A stretch of DNA of 64,000 nt from Parafrankia discariae (GCF_000373365.1 NZ_KB891252.1:233732-297731), one strand, 5' to 3'; numbered from the stretch's first letter, positions 1 to 9,289 are shown. A program made the numbers and translations. The notes: generated from the sequence alone by a model not told the origin.

Positions 1-1
1 G

Positions 2-124
2 TCGGGGGACGCCCGGCGCGGCCCGCGTAGCAGCAGTGCGAAGAGCGCCCCGGCGGCACCGGAGGACGGTGCCGGCGAGGCCACCACGGCCCGGACCCCG
101 CCCGCGGGGCCGACAAACACCTGA
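2..124 (+). CDS. possible C-terminal end of an upstream gene (partial)
   Basis: An open frame enters from the left edge and stops at a TGA at 122-124. The roughly 40 residues are low-complexity Ala/Pro/Thr/Ser with a few Lys and Arg, as in disordered tails of actinobacterial proteins. No domain can be recognised. It lies 41 nt upstream of the HbhA-like gene on the same strand. It could equally be non-coding GC-rich sequence. Confidence 0.3.
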   Translation, partial: SGDARRGPRSSSAKSAPAAPEDGAGEATTARTPPAGPTNT

Positions 125-165
125 CCCAACACCATCACAACCAGCGGAGATCACTAGGAGATCGC

Positions 166-636
166 ATGGCTACCGCCCGCACCGACACGAAGACGAAGAG
201 CGCGACGCCCGCGGCGGGCTCCGACGTTCGCAAGCCCCTGTACGCGTCGGTCGGCGCCGCCGATCTCGCGGTCGAGAAGCTCCTGACCCTTCCCGCGGCC
301 TACGGGACGGAGGTCCGGCGCATCTCGGACCGGGTCAGCCAGATCCCGGCCCAGGCGGCCCGGGTCCCCGTCCAGGTCGGTTCGGCCGTCCTGGCGCTTC
401 CGGTGACCGTCGGGTCGCAGATCTCCGACCTGCAGGGCCGGGCGACCCAGCTCTACAACTCCTTCGCCAGCCGGGGCGAGAAGCGTGTCGCCGGTATCCG
501 CCGCAGCCCCGCGACGGAGCAGGCGGTGAAGCAGACGAAGACGGCCGTCAGCCAGACCCGGGCCGCGCGCACCTCCACCCGCCGGGCGGCCGCCGCCACG
601 GGCCGCGCCGTCGGCAACGCCGCGACACCGAACTAA
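166..636 (+). CDS. HbhA-like helical surface/heparin-binding protein
   Basis: This 156-residue protein resembles actinobacterial heparin-binding haemagglutinin-like proteins. The first ~22 residues are Lys/Ala/Thr-rich. A central region (about 28-105) has the family pattern: a short segment ending 'KLLTLP', then amphipathic stretches with Arg and Gln. The tail is basic and Ala-rich (about 115-156). There is no signal peptide or membrane segment. The ATG has a clear ribosome site (aggag at 156-160, 5 nt spacing). A strong hairpin follows the gene, so it is probably its own unit. Adhesion is known for mycobacterial HbhA; here only the overall composition supports the link. Confidence 0.6.
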   Translation: MATARTDTKTKSATPAAGSDVRKPLYASVGAADLAVEKLLTLPAAYGTEVRRISDRVSQIPAQAARVPVQVGSAVLALPVTVGSQISDLQGRATQLYNSFASRGEKRVAGIRRSPATEQAVKQTKTAVSQTRAARTSTRRAAAATGRAVGNAATPN

Positions 637-670
637 AAACGACAGAACAACGCACATCAATACAACGACC

Positions 671-725
671 GCGCGCACCACGAACCCCGGCCCCTGGCTG
701 CTGGCGGTTCGTGGTGCGCGTGTTC
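671..725 (+). terminator. hairpin terminator after the HbhA-like gene
   Basis: Near-perfect 15-bp inverted arms (671-686 and 706-720) enclose about 19 nt and are followed by a T-rich tgttctatt. It lies between the HbhA-like gene and the aldo/keto reductase, so the reductase is probably transcribed separately. Confidence 0.7.
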
Positions 726-735
726 TATTAAGGGC

Positions 736-1689
736 ATGCGTTATCGCCCCCTGGGATCTTCGGGCCTGATGGTCTCCGTCGTCGGGCTGGGATGCAACAA
801 CTTCGGGTCCAGGGTCGACCTGGCCGGCACCCGTGCCGTCGTCGAGGCCGCCCTCGACTCCGGGATCAACTTCTTCGACACCGCCGACACCTACGGGAAC
901 AAGGGCGGCTCGGAGACCCTGCTGGGACACGTGCTCCGCGGCCGGCGCGACGACGTCGTCCTCGCCACCAAGGTCGGCAACGACATGGGCGGCATGTACG
1001 GCCAGGACTTCAACGCGCGCGCCTCCCGCCGCTACATCCGCAAGGCGGTCGAGGGGTCGTTGAGCCGGCTGCAGACCGACTACATCGACCTGTACCAGCT
1101 GCACAACCTGGATGCCTTCACCCCCGTCGAGGAGACGCTGGAGGCGCTCGGCGAGCTCGTCCAGGAGGGCAAGGTCCGCTACGTCGGCTCGTGCAACCTG
1201 GACGCCTGGCAGGTCTCCGACGCCGAGTGGACGGCCCGTGCCTCCGGCACCACCCGGTTCATCTCGGCCCAGAACCACTACAACCTGCTGGTCCGGGAGG
1301 TCGAGGCCGAGCTGGTGCCGGCCGCCCTCAAGTACGGGATCGGGGTCATCCCCTACTTCCCGCTGGAGAACGGCATCCTGAGCGGCAAGTACCTGCGCGA
1401 CGAGGCACCGCCGGCCGGCACCCGGATGGCGGGCCGCCAGGACGAGCTCACCGACGACCTGTTCGACCGGGTGGAGACCCTGGAGACCTTCGCCCGGGAG
1501 CGCGACCGCTCGCTGCTGGACGTCGCGATCGGCGGCCTGGCCGCCCAGCCCGCGGTCGCCTCCGTGATCGCCGGGGCGACGAGCGCGGCGCAGGTCCGAA
1601 CGAACGCCGCGGCCGGCCAGTGGCAGCCCCGCGCGGACGACCTCGCCGTCCTCGACAAGATCGCTCCCACCCGCCGCCCGGGCGCCTGA
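736..1689 (+). CDS. aldo/keto reductase
   Basis: A 317-residue (alpha/beta)8 NADPH-dependent oxidoreductase of the aldo/keto reductase superfamily, of normal length. It starts with the family's 'MRYRPLGSSGLMVS' strand. The likely catalytic tetrad is D48, Y53 (in DTADTYG), K79 (ATKVG) and H123 (YQLHNLD). The C-terminal part carries the nucleotide-binding pattern around 'VIAGATSAAQV'. It resembles the YghZ/Gpr-like subgroup that reduces small aldehydes or ketones, but the substrate cannot be told. It stands alone on this strand; the next gene is on the other strand beyond a 280-nt gap. Confidence 0.9.
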   Translation: MRYRPLGSSGLMVSVVGLGCNNFGSRVDLAGTRAVVEAALDSGINFFDTADTYGNKGGSETLLGHVLRGRRDDVVLATKVGNDMGGMYGQDFNARASRRYIRKAVEGSLSRLQTDYIDLYQLHNLDAFTPVEETLEALGELVQEGKVRYVGSCNLDAWQVSDAEWTARASGTTRFISAQNHYNLLVREVEAELVPAALKYGIGVIPYFPLENGILSGKYLRDEAPPAGTRMAGRQDELTDDLFDRVETLETFARERDRSLLDVAIGGLAAQPAVASVIAGATSAAQVRTNAAAGQWQPRADDLAVLDKIAPTRRPGA

Positions 1690-1969
1690 CACCTCAGGTG
1701 TACCCCGGCGTGCCCGGGAGCGTGCGGCCCGCCGCGACCTGCGACATCGCCAGGAAAAATAGCCACCTATAGGACAAAACGCCTGCCCTGTCCGACATCC
1801 TGCTCGCCGTTTAGTTTCCTTCTCGCCCTCTCAGGCCGAAATCCGCCGACTTCGACCCCCGAAATGGCGAGAAAGAAACCAAACGGCGAGATGGGCGCAG
1901 GCCGGCGCGCCCGGCCCCGCAGGTCAGACCGACGCAAGGGCCCCTACGGCTCAGACCGGGCCCGGCGGC
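1690..1969. repeat. intergenic region with a long imperfect inverted repeat
   Basis: This convergent gap holds a dyad with 25-nt arms at 1803-1827 and 1866-1890 that match at 23 of 25 positions; the 38-nt loop is between them. The arms are purine/pyrimidine-biased (tagtttccttctcgcc on one side), less GC-rich than the surroundings, and are not followed by a U-tract. It could be a terminator, a folded RNA or a dispersed intergenic repeat. No gene is seen in the gap. Confidence 0.6.
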
Positions 1970-2476
1970 TCAGGCCAGGCCCGGCTGAAAGCGCAGGGCT
2001 CGGGCCAGTGCCGCTTCCCGCTCCCGGGGCAGCGAGGTCTTGATCACCATCGGACGGTGCTCGCGCAACGCCTCGATCGCCCCCGGCCGGGACTCACGGA
2101 CCAGCACGAACACCGCCGCCCGGCCGGGCTGCAGGTGGCCGGCGATCCGCCGGATCATGGCGGTGTCCATCACCTGGGCCATCATGAGCCGGCCGGCGAG
2201 CGCCCCGCCGCCGGCGCCGATCGCCAGGCCCACGACCGGCGCCAGGAAGATGGCGCCGACGGTGGCCCCACACGCCGCGCCGCCCACGGCCGCCGATCTG
2301 ATCCGCCGCGCGCCGTGCCGCACGTGCACCGCGCCGCTGTCCTCGCGCCACGCGACCGCCCGGTCCGCCAGGTCGACCAGCCGCTGCCGGGACAGCCGCC
2401 GACCCAGCTCCCAGACCTGCTCGGCCTGGCGCCTGCTGTCGAACCCGAGTACGACCAACTCCGCCACGCCCTCCAT
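1970..2476 (-). CDS. DUF1269-family membrane-associated protein
   Basis: A 168-residue protein starting 'MEGVAELVVLGFDSRRQAEQ', the typical start of the DUF1269 family. Residues ~1-50 form an alpha/beta region. A glycine-rich hydrophobic hairpin (about 62-97, two glycine-zipper-like helices) could insert in membrane. The C-terminal part (about 105-168) resembles the second half of the family fold. The long in-frame extension upstream to 2752 overlaps the neighbouring methyltransferase gene and looks non-coding, so I chose the ATG at 2476. Function of the family is unknown. Confidence 0.75.
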   Translation of the reverse strand: MEGVAELVVLGFDSRRQAEQVWELGRRLSRQRLVDLADRAVAWREDSGAVHVRHGARRIRSAAVGGAACGATVGAIFLAPVVGLAIGAGGGALAGRLMMAQVMDTAMIRRIAGHLQPGRAAVFVLVRESRPGAIEALREHRPMVIKTSLPREREAALARALRFQPGLA

Positions 2477-2546
2477 CGCATCGCAGGCCGTTGACGTCTG
2501 GCAAACGGACCTTCCCCCCGAGAGCCCCACCCTGGTCTCGTTACTG

Positions 2547-3374
2547 TCAGCTGGAACGCCCCGCGCGGGGTGGCCAGGCGACGGTGAGCTCGCCGAGGCG
2601 CCACCGGCGCGGGCCGTCCAGCACCGACCAGCCGTCCTGCCGCAGCAGCTCGACGGCACCGATCCAGCGCTGGCGTGGCCCGAACGGACCACGCGGGGCC
2701 GCCCGTTCCCAGGCCAGGTCGAACGCGGCGAGCAGCTCGTGGACGTCCTCACCGGGCACGTTGCGGGCGATCAGTGTCTTCGGCAGCCGCGGTGCCAGGT
2801 CGGACGGGCGGACCAGGCTCGGCAGGTGCGCCGCGAGGGTCAGCGTCCGCGGCACCCCGGCGGGCGGGACGGTGAACCAGCACGCCCGCCGGCCGATCTC
2901 GTCGCAGGTCCCCTCGACCAGCAGCCCGCCGGGCTGGAGACGTCCGGCCATCGCCGCCCACGCCGCGCCGACCGCCGCCTCGTCGTACTGGCGCAGCACG
3001 TTTATCGCCCGCACCACCACCGGGCGCAGGCCGGCGAGCTCGAAGCCGCCGCGGGCGAAGGCGAGACCCGGCGGCCGGGCGGCCGGCACCGCCGCGGCCA
3101 CCCGCTCCGAGTCCAGTTCGAGCCCGACCACCCGCAGGTGGGGCCGCACCGGCCGCAGCCGGTCGTACATCTCGACGGTGGTGACCGGTGTCGACCCGAA
3201 CCCGAGGTCGACCACGAGCGGGTCCGCCGCGTGCCGCAGCACCGGCCCGGCGGCCGAGGTCAGCCACCTGTCGACGCGGCGCAACCGGTTCGGTGCCGTC
3301 GTGCCGCGGGTGGGCAGACCGAGGGCCCGCGCCCGCCCCGCCGCCAGCCTGGGCGGCCGTCGCGCGACTGTCAC
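2547..3374 (-). CDS. class I SAM-dependent methyltransferase-like protein
   Basis: This is a roughly 275-residue protein with a Rossmann methyltransferase core: 'PLVVDLGFGSTPVTTVEM' is motif I, 'VVGLELDSERV' is the acidic strand-2 end, and 'LQPGGLLVEGTCDE' is the motif III-like region. It sits divergently next to mshA, an arrangement I know from other actinobacteria, though no role in mycothiol synthesis is established. A GTG at 3374 is the likely start because the sequence upstream runs into the mshA promoter region. Substrate unknown. Confidence 0.75.
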   Translation of the reverse strand: MTVARRPPRLAAGRARALGLPTRGTTAPNRLRRVDRWLTSAAGPVLRHAADPLVVDLGFGSTPVTTVEMYDRLRPVRPHLRVVGLELDSERVAAAVPAARPPGLAFARGGFELAGLRPVVVRAINVLRQYDEAAVGAAWAAMAGRLQPGGLLVEGTCDEIGRRACWFTVPPAGVPRTLTLAAHLPSLVRPSDLAPRLPKTLIARNVPGEDVHELLAAFDLAWERAAPRGPFGPRQRWIGAVELLRQDGWSVLDGPRRWRLGELTVAWPPRAGRSS

Positions 3375-3565
3375 ACCCCTCACACCCCCTCGAAGGACTC
3401 GACCGCGACGCACCCTGTCATACAAGGTCGGTCGGATGGCAACGACCTGGTCCGGGCACATACAAGCTCGTACCAAGTGTGCCGGGCGGGCATAGGACGG
3501 CCACCGCCCGGTGTTGAACCGCTCTGGCGCCGGTCGTCAGGTAGATCTGCGTGTGGAGGTGGTTG

Positions 3566-4870
3566 GTGCATCTGGTCCCAGGCGCGCCGCCGGAACGTCC
3601 CGAATCCGTCCGGCCGAAGCCACCCTCGCGGGTCGCGATGCTGTCGATGCACACGTCGCCCCTGGAGCAGCCCGGCACCGGCGACGCGGGCGGGATGAAC
3701 GTCTACGTCATCGAGCTCGCCCGGCAGCTGGCCGCGCTCGGCACCGAGGTGGAGGTCTTCACCCGGGCCGTGAGCAGCCGGCTCCCACCCGCCCTGGAGA
3801 TCGCCCCCGGCGTCATCGTCCGGCATGTGCCCGCCGGCCCGTTCGAGGACATCGGCCGCGAGGAGCTGCCCGCCTGGCTGTGCGCCTTCACGGCGGACGT
3901 CCTGCGCACCGAGGCCGGCCACGACGCGGGCTGGTTCGACGTCGTCCACTCGCACTACTGGCTGTCCGGGCAGGTGGGGCTGTCGGCCGCCCGCCGGTGG
4001 GGCGTGCCCCTGGTGCACACCTCCCACACCCTGGCCCGGGTCAAGAACGCCTCCCTCGCGGACGGCGACCGACCCGAGCCGGAACCACGCGTCCAGGGCG
4101 AGCAGGAGATCATCAAGGCGGCGACGCGGCTCATCGCCTCGACCGAGACCGAGCGCCGCCACCTCACCCAGCTCTACGGCGCGGCGCCGGGCCGGGTGGA
4201 CGTGGTCGCCCCCGGCGTCGACCTCGACGTCTTTCGCCCCGGCGACCCGCGGGCGGCCCGTGAGCGGGTCGGCCTCGACCCCGACTGCCAGCTCCTCCTC
4301 TTCGTCGGGCGGATCCAGCCGCTCAAGGCACCAGACATTTTGCTCTCCGCCGCGGCCGAGCTCATCCACCGCGACCCCGCCCGCCGCGGCCGGCTGGCGG
4401 TCGTCGTGGTCGGCGGGCCGAGCGGCTCCGGGCTCGAACGCCCGGACTCCCTGGTCAAGCTCGCCGCCGAGCTCGGCATCACCGACATCGTCCGCTTCCA
4501 GCCGCCGGTCCCCCAGGAGCAGCTCGCCCACTGGTACCGCGCGGCGACGGCAGTCGTCGTCCCCAGTCACAGCGAGAGCTTCGGCCTGGTCGCGGTGGAG
4601 GCCCAGGCCTGCGGCACCCCCGTGGTCGCCGCCTCGGTCGGCGGCCTGCGCACCGCCGTCGCGCACGGGACGTCCGGCGTCCTCGTCCACGGCTGGGAGC
4701 CCGCCGGGTACGCCGACGCCCTGGAACGCATCCTCACCGAGGAACGGTGGCGCCGGCACCTGTCGACGGGCGCCCGCCTGCGCGCCGCGAGCTTCGGCTG
4801 GACGGCGACCGCGCAGGGCGTCCTCGCGAGCTACCAGGCGGCGATCTCACCGGCGGCCGTCGCCGTCTGA
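3566..4870 (+). CDS. mshA: D-inositol 3-phosphate glycosyltransferase MshA
   Basis: First enzyme of mycothiol synthesis: joins UDP-GlcNAc to 1L-myo-inositol 1-phosphate. GT-B fold, family GT4, about 434 residues. The N-terminal acceptor domain has '[14 protein letters not shown]' and '[11 protein letters not shown]'. The C-terminal donor domain has '[17 protein letters not shown]' and the E-x7-E signature in '[19 protein letters not shown]'. A GTG at 3566 is preferred over the in-frame GTG at 3551 because ggagg (3555-3559) sits 6 nt before it. A YbjN protein follows 24 nt downstream, a common actinobacterial pairing. mshD lies 13 kb away in this window. Confidence 0.95.
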   Translation: MHLVPGAPPERPESVRPKPPSRVAMLSMHTSPLEQPGTGDAGGMNVYVIELARQLAALGTEVEVFTRAVSSRLPPALEIAPGVIVRHVPAGPFEDIGREELPAWLCAFTADVLRTEAGHDAGWFDVVHSHYWLSGQVGLSAARRWGVPLVHTSHTLARVKNASLADGDRPEPEPRVQGEQEIIKAATRLIASTETERRHLTQLYGAAPGRVDVVAPGVDLDVFRPGDPRAARERVGLDPDCQLLLFVGRIQPLKAPDILLSAAAELIHRDPARRGRLAVVVVGGPSGSGLERPDSLVKLAAELGITDIVRFQPPVPQEQLAHWYRAATAVVVPSHSESFGLVAVEAQACGTPVVAASVGGLRTAVAHGTSGVLVHGWEPAGYADALERILTEERWRRHLSTGARLRAASFGWTATAQGVLASYQAAISPAAVAV

Positions 4871-4894
4871 CCCGGTCGGCTAGCGTCCCTGCGC

Positions 4895-5389
4895 ATGACG
4901 GCACCCATCGACGGCTCAGAACGCGCACGGCTCGACAAGCTGATCACCGCCGCGCTGGACGACCTCGGCGTGGCCTACGAGCACCCCGACACCGGCGCCT
5001 TCCTGGTCACGCTCGAAGGCGAGCACAAGCTGCGCACCATGACGTGGCTCGTGGTCCAGGACCACACGCTGCTCGTCGAGGCGTTCTTCATGCGCGCGCC
5101 CGCCGAGAACGCCGCCGGCACCTACGGCTTCCTGCTCAGCCGGAACGCCCGCACCTACGGCGTGCACTTCTCGATCGACCGCGTCGGCGACATCTTCCTG
5201 ACCGGCCAGGTCCCGCTGACCGCGGTCAGCGCCGAGGAGGTCGACCGTCTCCTCGGCTGCGTCGGCTCCTACGCCGACGACAACTTCGACCCGGCCATCG
5301 CGCTCGGCTTCGCCGGCGCCATCGAGCGCGAACGCGCCTGGCGCGCCAGGCTCGCCACCGACGCCGGCACCGCCCCCCGCCCCACCTGA
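4895..5389 (+). CDS. YbjN domain-containing protein
   Basis: A 164-residue soluble protein with the YbjN/type III chaperone-like fold: a short N-terminal helix (about 9-28), then beta-rich 'GAFLVTLEGEHKLRTMTWLV', 'YGFLLSRNARTYGVHFSID' and 'DIFLTGQVPLTAVSAEEVDR'. It lies 24 nt after mshA, so the two are probably cotranscribed. Members act as putative chaperones or regulators. The link to mycothiol is by position only. Confidence 0.85.
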   Translation: MTAPIDGSERARLDKLITAALDDLGVAYEHPDTGAFLVTLEGEHKLRTMTWLVVQDHTLLVEAFFMRAPAENAAGTYGFLLSRNARTYGVHFSIDRVGDIFLTGQVPLTAVSAEEVDRLLGCVGSYADDNFDPAIALGFAGAIERERAWRARLATDAGTAPRPT

Positions 5390-5431
5390 TCCGGCGCCCC
5401 GACGGCCCGGCGCCCCGACGGCCCCCCGATC

Positions 5432-5483
5432 CGCGTGGCCCGGAACCCGGGTGGCCGAAGCCGCCCGGGTTCCGGGCCACGCG
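5432..5483. terminator. strong bidirectional terminator hairpin
   Basis: Perfect 20-bp arms (5432-5451 and 5464-5483) with a 12-nt loop lie between the ends of the convergent ybjN and hydrolase genes. There is no U-tract, as is usual for very GC-rich actinobacteria. Confidence 0.75.
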
Positions 5484-5507
5484 CAGGGTCGTTGCCGTCC
5501 CGGCGAC

Positions 5508-6347
5508 TCAGCGGGTGGTACGCGCGGCGTCCTGGATGAGGCGCCCGACCGCGTCCGGATGGGTGACCATGGCCAGGTGGCCGGCACCGACCTCCACCGT
5601 CGTGGCCTTGGCCCGGCGGGCCATGAACCGCTGCCGGGCCGGAGTGATGATCTTGTCCCTGGTGCCGACCAGGTACCAGGACGGGATGGTCTCGTAGGCC
5701 GGGGCGCCCGAGGCGACGTTGCCGGCACTGTAAGTGATCGGACGCTGCGTCGCGTACAGCAGAGAGGCGTCCGCCCGAGGCACGCCGTTGGCGAAGGAGG
5801 TCAGGAAGACGTCCCGCTTCAGGTACAGGTCGACGTCGCCCTCGGGAGCACCGGGGTAGGGCACGAAATCGAAGACGGTGGTGGGATCCGCCGCCAGGGC
5901 GGAATCCGCTCCCGCCAGCGGCAGGACGGTCTCTCCCCTCGCGGGGGCGAACGCGTCCACGTAGACCAGCGCCTTGACGTTCGCCAGGCCCGCGGCGGCG
6001 TTGGTGATCACCGCCCCGCCGTAGGAGTGCCCGACGAGGATGACCGGGCCGGGGATCGTGGACACGAACGCGGCCACGGTGGCCGAGTCCCCCGCCAGGC
6101 CGCGCAGCGGGTTCGGCGGGACGCGCACCGGGTACCCGTCGCGCTGCAGCCGGGCGACCACGGCGTTCCAGCCGGAGCCGTCCGCCCAGGCGCCGTGCAC
6201 GAGCACGACCGTGGGTCTTGCGACGCCCGGCCGGGCGTCGGCCTCCTCCGCGGAGGCGGCCGAGGCGCTGAGGGTGACGACCGCGCACAGCATCGCGGCC
6301 ACGAGCACGACGAGTGGTCTGCGCGGGCGGAGCAGGGACAGGCGCAC
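5508..6347 (-). CDS. secreted alpha/beta hydrolase
   Basis: A 279-residue alpha/beta hydrolase with a Sec signal peptide: basic 'RLSLLRPRR', a hydrophobic core at 11-27 and a likely cut after the Ala-Ser-Ala near residue 33. The core starts 'TVVLVHGAWADGSGW' (oxyanion HG at 51-52), the nucleophile is S108 in GHSYGG, and the late histidine is in 'GAGHLAM'. The sequence resembles the esterase/salicylate-esterase-like group with 'VHGAWADGS'. The related but leaderless hydrolase gene lies 55 nt upstream on the same strand, so the two are probably cotranscribed. Substrate unknown. Confidence 0.85.
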   Translation of the reverse strand: MRLSLLRPRRPLVVLVAAMLCAVVTLSASAASAEEADARPGVARPTVVLVHGAWADGSGWNAVVARLQRDGYPVRVPPNPLRGLAGDSATVAAFVSTIPGPVILVGHSYGGAVITNAAAGLANVKALVYVDAFAPARGETVLPLAGADSALAADPTTVFDFVPYPGAPEGDVDLYLKRDVFLTSFANGVPRADASLLYATQRPITYSAGNVASGAPAYETIPSWYLVGTRDKIITPARQRFMARRAKATTVEVGAGHLAMVTHPDAVGRLIQDAARTTR

Positions 6348-6402
6348 GAAAAACCTCCTGAACAGAAAAATAAAAGTCCAGTTCCCGAGGCCGCGGCGGA
6401 AC

Positions 6403-7215
6403 TCAGCCGCCGGACGTCCCGGCGTGGCGGACCGCCCACTCCAGGGCGTAGTCGGCCACCTCTTCCCAACCGTCCTTCGCCGGCAGCAGATGCGGGCCCT
6501 CGAACTCCTTGACGTCGGTCACCACGCCCGCGGCCCTGTAGTGGGCCGCGTTCGACCGCTGGATCCTCGGCGGCATCAGGTGGTCCTGACTGCCGGAGAT
6601 GAACAGCAGCGGCGCGCGCTTCTCGTTGCGGTAGTCGACGTAATTGTCGTCCTTACCCGGATGGATGTTAGCCAGTGCGCTTCCCCAGAAAACGTGACCA
6701 GATGCCGGGATATGGTAGCGCTCATACGTGGCCCTGGCTTTCTCTTCGGAAAAACCGTTGGTGAACGCGTAGTTCCACTGGTCGAAGGTGAGACCGACCG
6801 CCCGGTGCCGGTTCGCCGGGTTCTTCAGTACTGGGAACGCGGCCTTGACCTGGGACAGCGGAACAACCTTGACGCCCTCGGTCGGCGCGGAGTTGATCGC
6901 CACACCGACCGCGCCGCGGCCGTGGTCCAACAGGATCTGGGTGAAGGCCCCGCCAGCCGAGTGCCCCATGAGGATCGGCGGCACCGCCAGCCCGTCGATC
7001 ACCGACTCCAGGCTCGTGATGATCTCGGCTACCTCCAGCTTTTCGATCGGTGTCGGATCGGCGGTCAGCGCCGCCACCTCCACCTCGAATCCCGGATACG
7101 CCGGGGCGATCACTCGGTATCCCTTGGCCTCGTAGTGCGTGATCCAGTGCTCCCAGCTGCGCGGGGTCACCCAGAATCCATGAATCAGCACGATGGTGTC
7201 GGGACCGGTGGACAT
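6403..7215 (-). CDS. alpha/beta hydrolase
   Basis: A 270-residue cytoplasmic alpha/beta hydrolase without signal peptide. Motifs seen: 'IVLIHGFWVTPRSW' near the N-terminus, nucleophile S86 in GHSAGG, the acid in 'ISGSQDHLMPP' and the histidine in 'FEGPHLLPA'. First gene of a likely two-gene unit with the secreted hydrolase downstream. The two are only distantly alike, so a recent duplication is unlikely. Substrate unknown. Confidence 0.85.
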   Translation of the reverse strand: MSTGPDTIVLIHGFWVTPRSWEHWITHYEAKGYRVIAPAYPGFEVEVAALTADPTPIEKLEVAEIITSLESVIDGLAVPPILMGHSAGGAFTQILLDHGRGAVGVAINSAPTEGVKVVPLSQVKAAFPVLKNPANRHRAVGLTFDQWNYAFTNGFSEEKARATYERYHIPASGHVFWGSALANIHPGKDDNYVDYRNEKRAPLLFISGSQDHLMPPRIQRSNAAHYRAAGVVTDVKEFEGPHLLPAKDGWEEVADYALEWAVRHAGTSGG

Positions 7216-7638
7216 AGCTGGAACTCCTTCGGCACGGAAACGCGGACGGCCGGGAACCCGCGCCCGGACGGCACGGACGGCACGGACGGCACGGACTGAA
7301 AGGCGCGCGATTCAGGACGCGATGAACCGCGACACATCGTCGGTGGACTCCCGTTCGAAGCCCGCCCAGGCCGCACGGGGCACCGGGACGAACTTCGCGG
7401 GCCCTGGATTCGGACCCTAGGCCCCGGCGGGGGCGGTGCGATGTGCTGATCGCGCACAGCCGTAGGACGAACGCGAAGGAACTATCCCCACCGAATAAAG
7501 ATCATTACCGAATCTTGACGACGGTACGCGGATCGGACACCGTCAGACGGAGAAGGCGGCCGGGCCTCGTGGTCTCGTGGCCCCGTGCCTGATGGCCCCG
7601 TGGCCCCATGGCCTCGTTCGCGGAGCAGGAGACGTGGA
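7216..7638. other. intergenic region with short tandem repeat
   Basis: This gap between divergent genes holds about three and a half copies of a 9-nt unit (gcacggacg) at 7267-7296 just upstream of the hydrolase start. A slightly AT-richer patch (7480-7530) may carry promoters. I see no convincing gene. Confidence 0.5.
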
Positions 7639-8604
7639 ATGGCGCTGCTGTTGGACACGTCCGCGCTGGCGCCGGACGAGCGGGTCGAGGCGTTCTACGG
7701 CGCTCTCAGCTCGGTCCACATGCCGGCCCGGGTGAAGGTGGTGACCGAGCAGCGTGGCATCCACTGCCGGCTGGAGGGACACCAGCTCGGCCCGGCCCTG
7801 GACGTCCTGGAGATGCACTCCTCCGGGCACCGCATCGCGCGCACCGCCAGAGAGCTGAAAGTGATCGCCCCCGAGCGCATCTAGCTGTCGATCCCGCTGG
7901 CCGGGACGAGCGCCCTGGTGCACCGGGAGATCGCCGCGACCAGCACCCCGGGGGAGCTGGAGCTGGTCGAGCTGACCTCGGCGTTCGACTTCCAGCTCCG
8001 CAGCGCGGGCCATACCTTCTCCGTGTTCGTCGACCTGGATCAGCTCGCCCTGCCGGTCGACGTGGTCCGCAGGGCGGTGCCACGTCTGGCCGGCAGCCCG
8101 CTCTACGGCCTGGTCCGCCGGCACATCGCCGGGCTGCGTACCGTCGCCGGGCGGATCCACGGCAGCGCGGCGGCGGCGATGGTCGGCGCCGCCACGATCG
8201 AGCTGACACGCGGGCTCATCGTCTCGGCCGCCGAGGAGTCCCAGCTGCGCGAGGTGCTGGCCGACTCGCTCTTCACCCGGGCCACCACCTACATTCACCA
8301 GCACCTCGGCGAGGCCGACCTGACCACCGGCAGAATCGCCGCCGCGCACAACGTCTCGGTCCGCCACCTGCAGATGGTCTTCGCCGAACGCGACCTCACC
8401 GTGTCACGGTGGATCGCCCGCCAACGCCTGGACGGCGCACGGGACGCCCTGCGGCGAAGCCCCCCGCGCGACACGATCGCCGCCATCGCGCGGCAGTGGG
8501 GTTTCACCGACCCGGGCCACTTCGCCCGGCGCTTCCGAGCCGCCTACGGCATGAGCCCCGGCGAGTGGCGCCGACTGCACCAGGACGCCGGCCCGGGGCG
8601 ATGA
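7639..8604 (+). pseudogene. AraC-family regulator interrupted by an in-frame amber codon
   Basis: Reading from the ATG at 7639 gives 81 residues ending at a TAG (7882-7884). The same frame then continues without any other stop to 8604. The N-terminal half resembles the AraC-like ligand-binding domain of actinobacterial regulators ('DLDQLALPVDVVRRAVPRL'). The C-terminal ~100 residues form an AraC/XylS double helix-turn-helix, ending 'WGFTDPGHFARRFRAAYG'. The frame continues with conserved sequence directly after the stop, so this is one gene broken by a single nonsense change. A downstream GTG at 7918 could still make a protein with the DNA-binding part. A sequencing error cannot be excluded. 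Confidence 0.75.
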
Positions 8605-8621
8605 GAGGGCCGCCGCCCTGG

Positions 8622-9263
8622 TCAGGCCGAGGTCGCCCGGTGCAGGCGGGCGGAGAGGTGGGACTGCAGCGGCTTGCCGCCGGCCTCCATGTCGATCGCG
8701 TACGCCAGGTCGCCACCCTCGACCAGCCCGTACAGCCGCACCGACCGGGTGACCTCCCGGGCGGTGGCCGTCCTGATCAGGACGTTCGAGTCGAGGTCGA
8801 TCCTGGCTCCGGTGACCGTCCCGACGTAGATCTCGGCGACGCCGAACGGGTGGGCGAGCATGACCTCGACGACCGGGCTCCGGTTCACCTTCCCGTCGGG
8901 GCCGGGCTCGGTGGCCGGCGGCTGGACCCGCCAGAAGCCCGTCTCGGTGGCCAGCGGGCTGCCGGGCTCCCGGCCGTCCCGCGGCTCGTCGGCCCACCAG
9001 GTGTGCGAGACGTAGCCGAGCGCGGGACGCCCGTCCGCCGCGAACGTGATCTCCTGGCCGTAGTGGAACGACTCCATGCCCTCGTAGCCGCCGACGCCTT
9101 CGCCGCGCCAGGTCCCGACGAGGAACGCCAGCGGCAGCAGGCTCGGGTGCAGATCGACCGTCGCGGTGTTCCCGGCCGGGCCGCCGGGCGCCCCGCCGCT
9201 CGCCGCCCCGCCGCTCGTGATGTCGCCGCGTGCCGCCCGGTCGCCGGTCGCGTCCGCCGCCAT
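8622..9263 (-). CDS. nitrobindin / FABP-like heme protein (peroxynitrite isomerase type)
   Basis: A 213-residue protein with a disordered Gly/Ala-rich N-terminus (about 1-35) followed by a ten-strand beta-barrel domain of the nitrobindin (THAP4-like, DUF1794) family. The family signature GTWRGEG is at 50-56 in 'LAFLVGTWRGEGVGGYEG', with a conserved 'LGYVSHTWW' strand later. Histidines near the C-terminus could be the heme ligand known in the family. Known members bind ferric heme and isomerise peroxynitrite to nitrate. ATG at 9263 chosen; longer starts would overlap the small membrane gene upstream. Confidence 0.85.
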   Translation of the reverse strand: MAADATGDRAARGDITSGGAASGGAPGGPAGNTATVDLHPSLLPLAFLVGTWRGEGVGGYEGMESFHYGQEITFAADGRPALGYVSHTWWADEPRDGREPGSPLATETGFWRVQPPATEPGPDGKVNRSPVVEVMLAHPFGVAEIYVGTVTGARIDLDSNVLIRTATAREVTRSVRLYGLVEGGDLAYAIDMEAGGKPLQSHLSARLHRATSA

Positions 9264-9289
9264 CTGTCTGCCACCTCTCGCCCGGCCGC

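Noticed and set aside
154..1692. 512-codon frame on the minus strand
   Set aside because: It is the reverse complement of the well-supported HbhA-like and aldo/keto reductase genes and gives low-complexity Arg/Gly/Ala/Val sequence without any domain.
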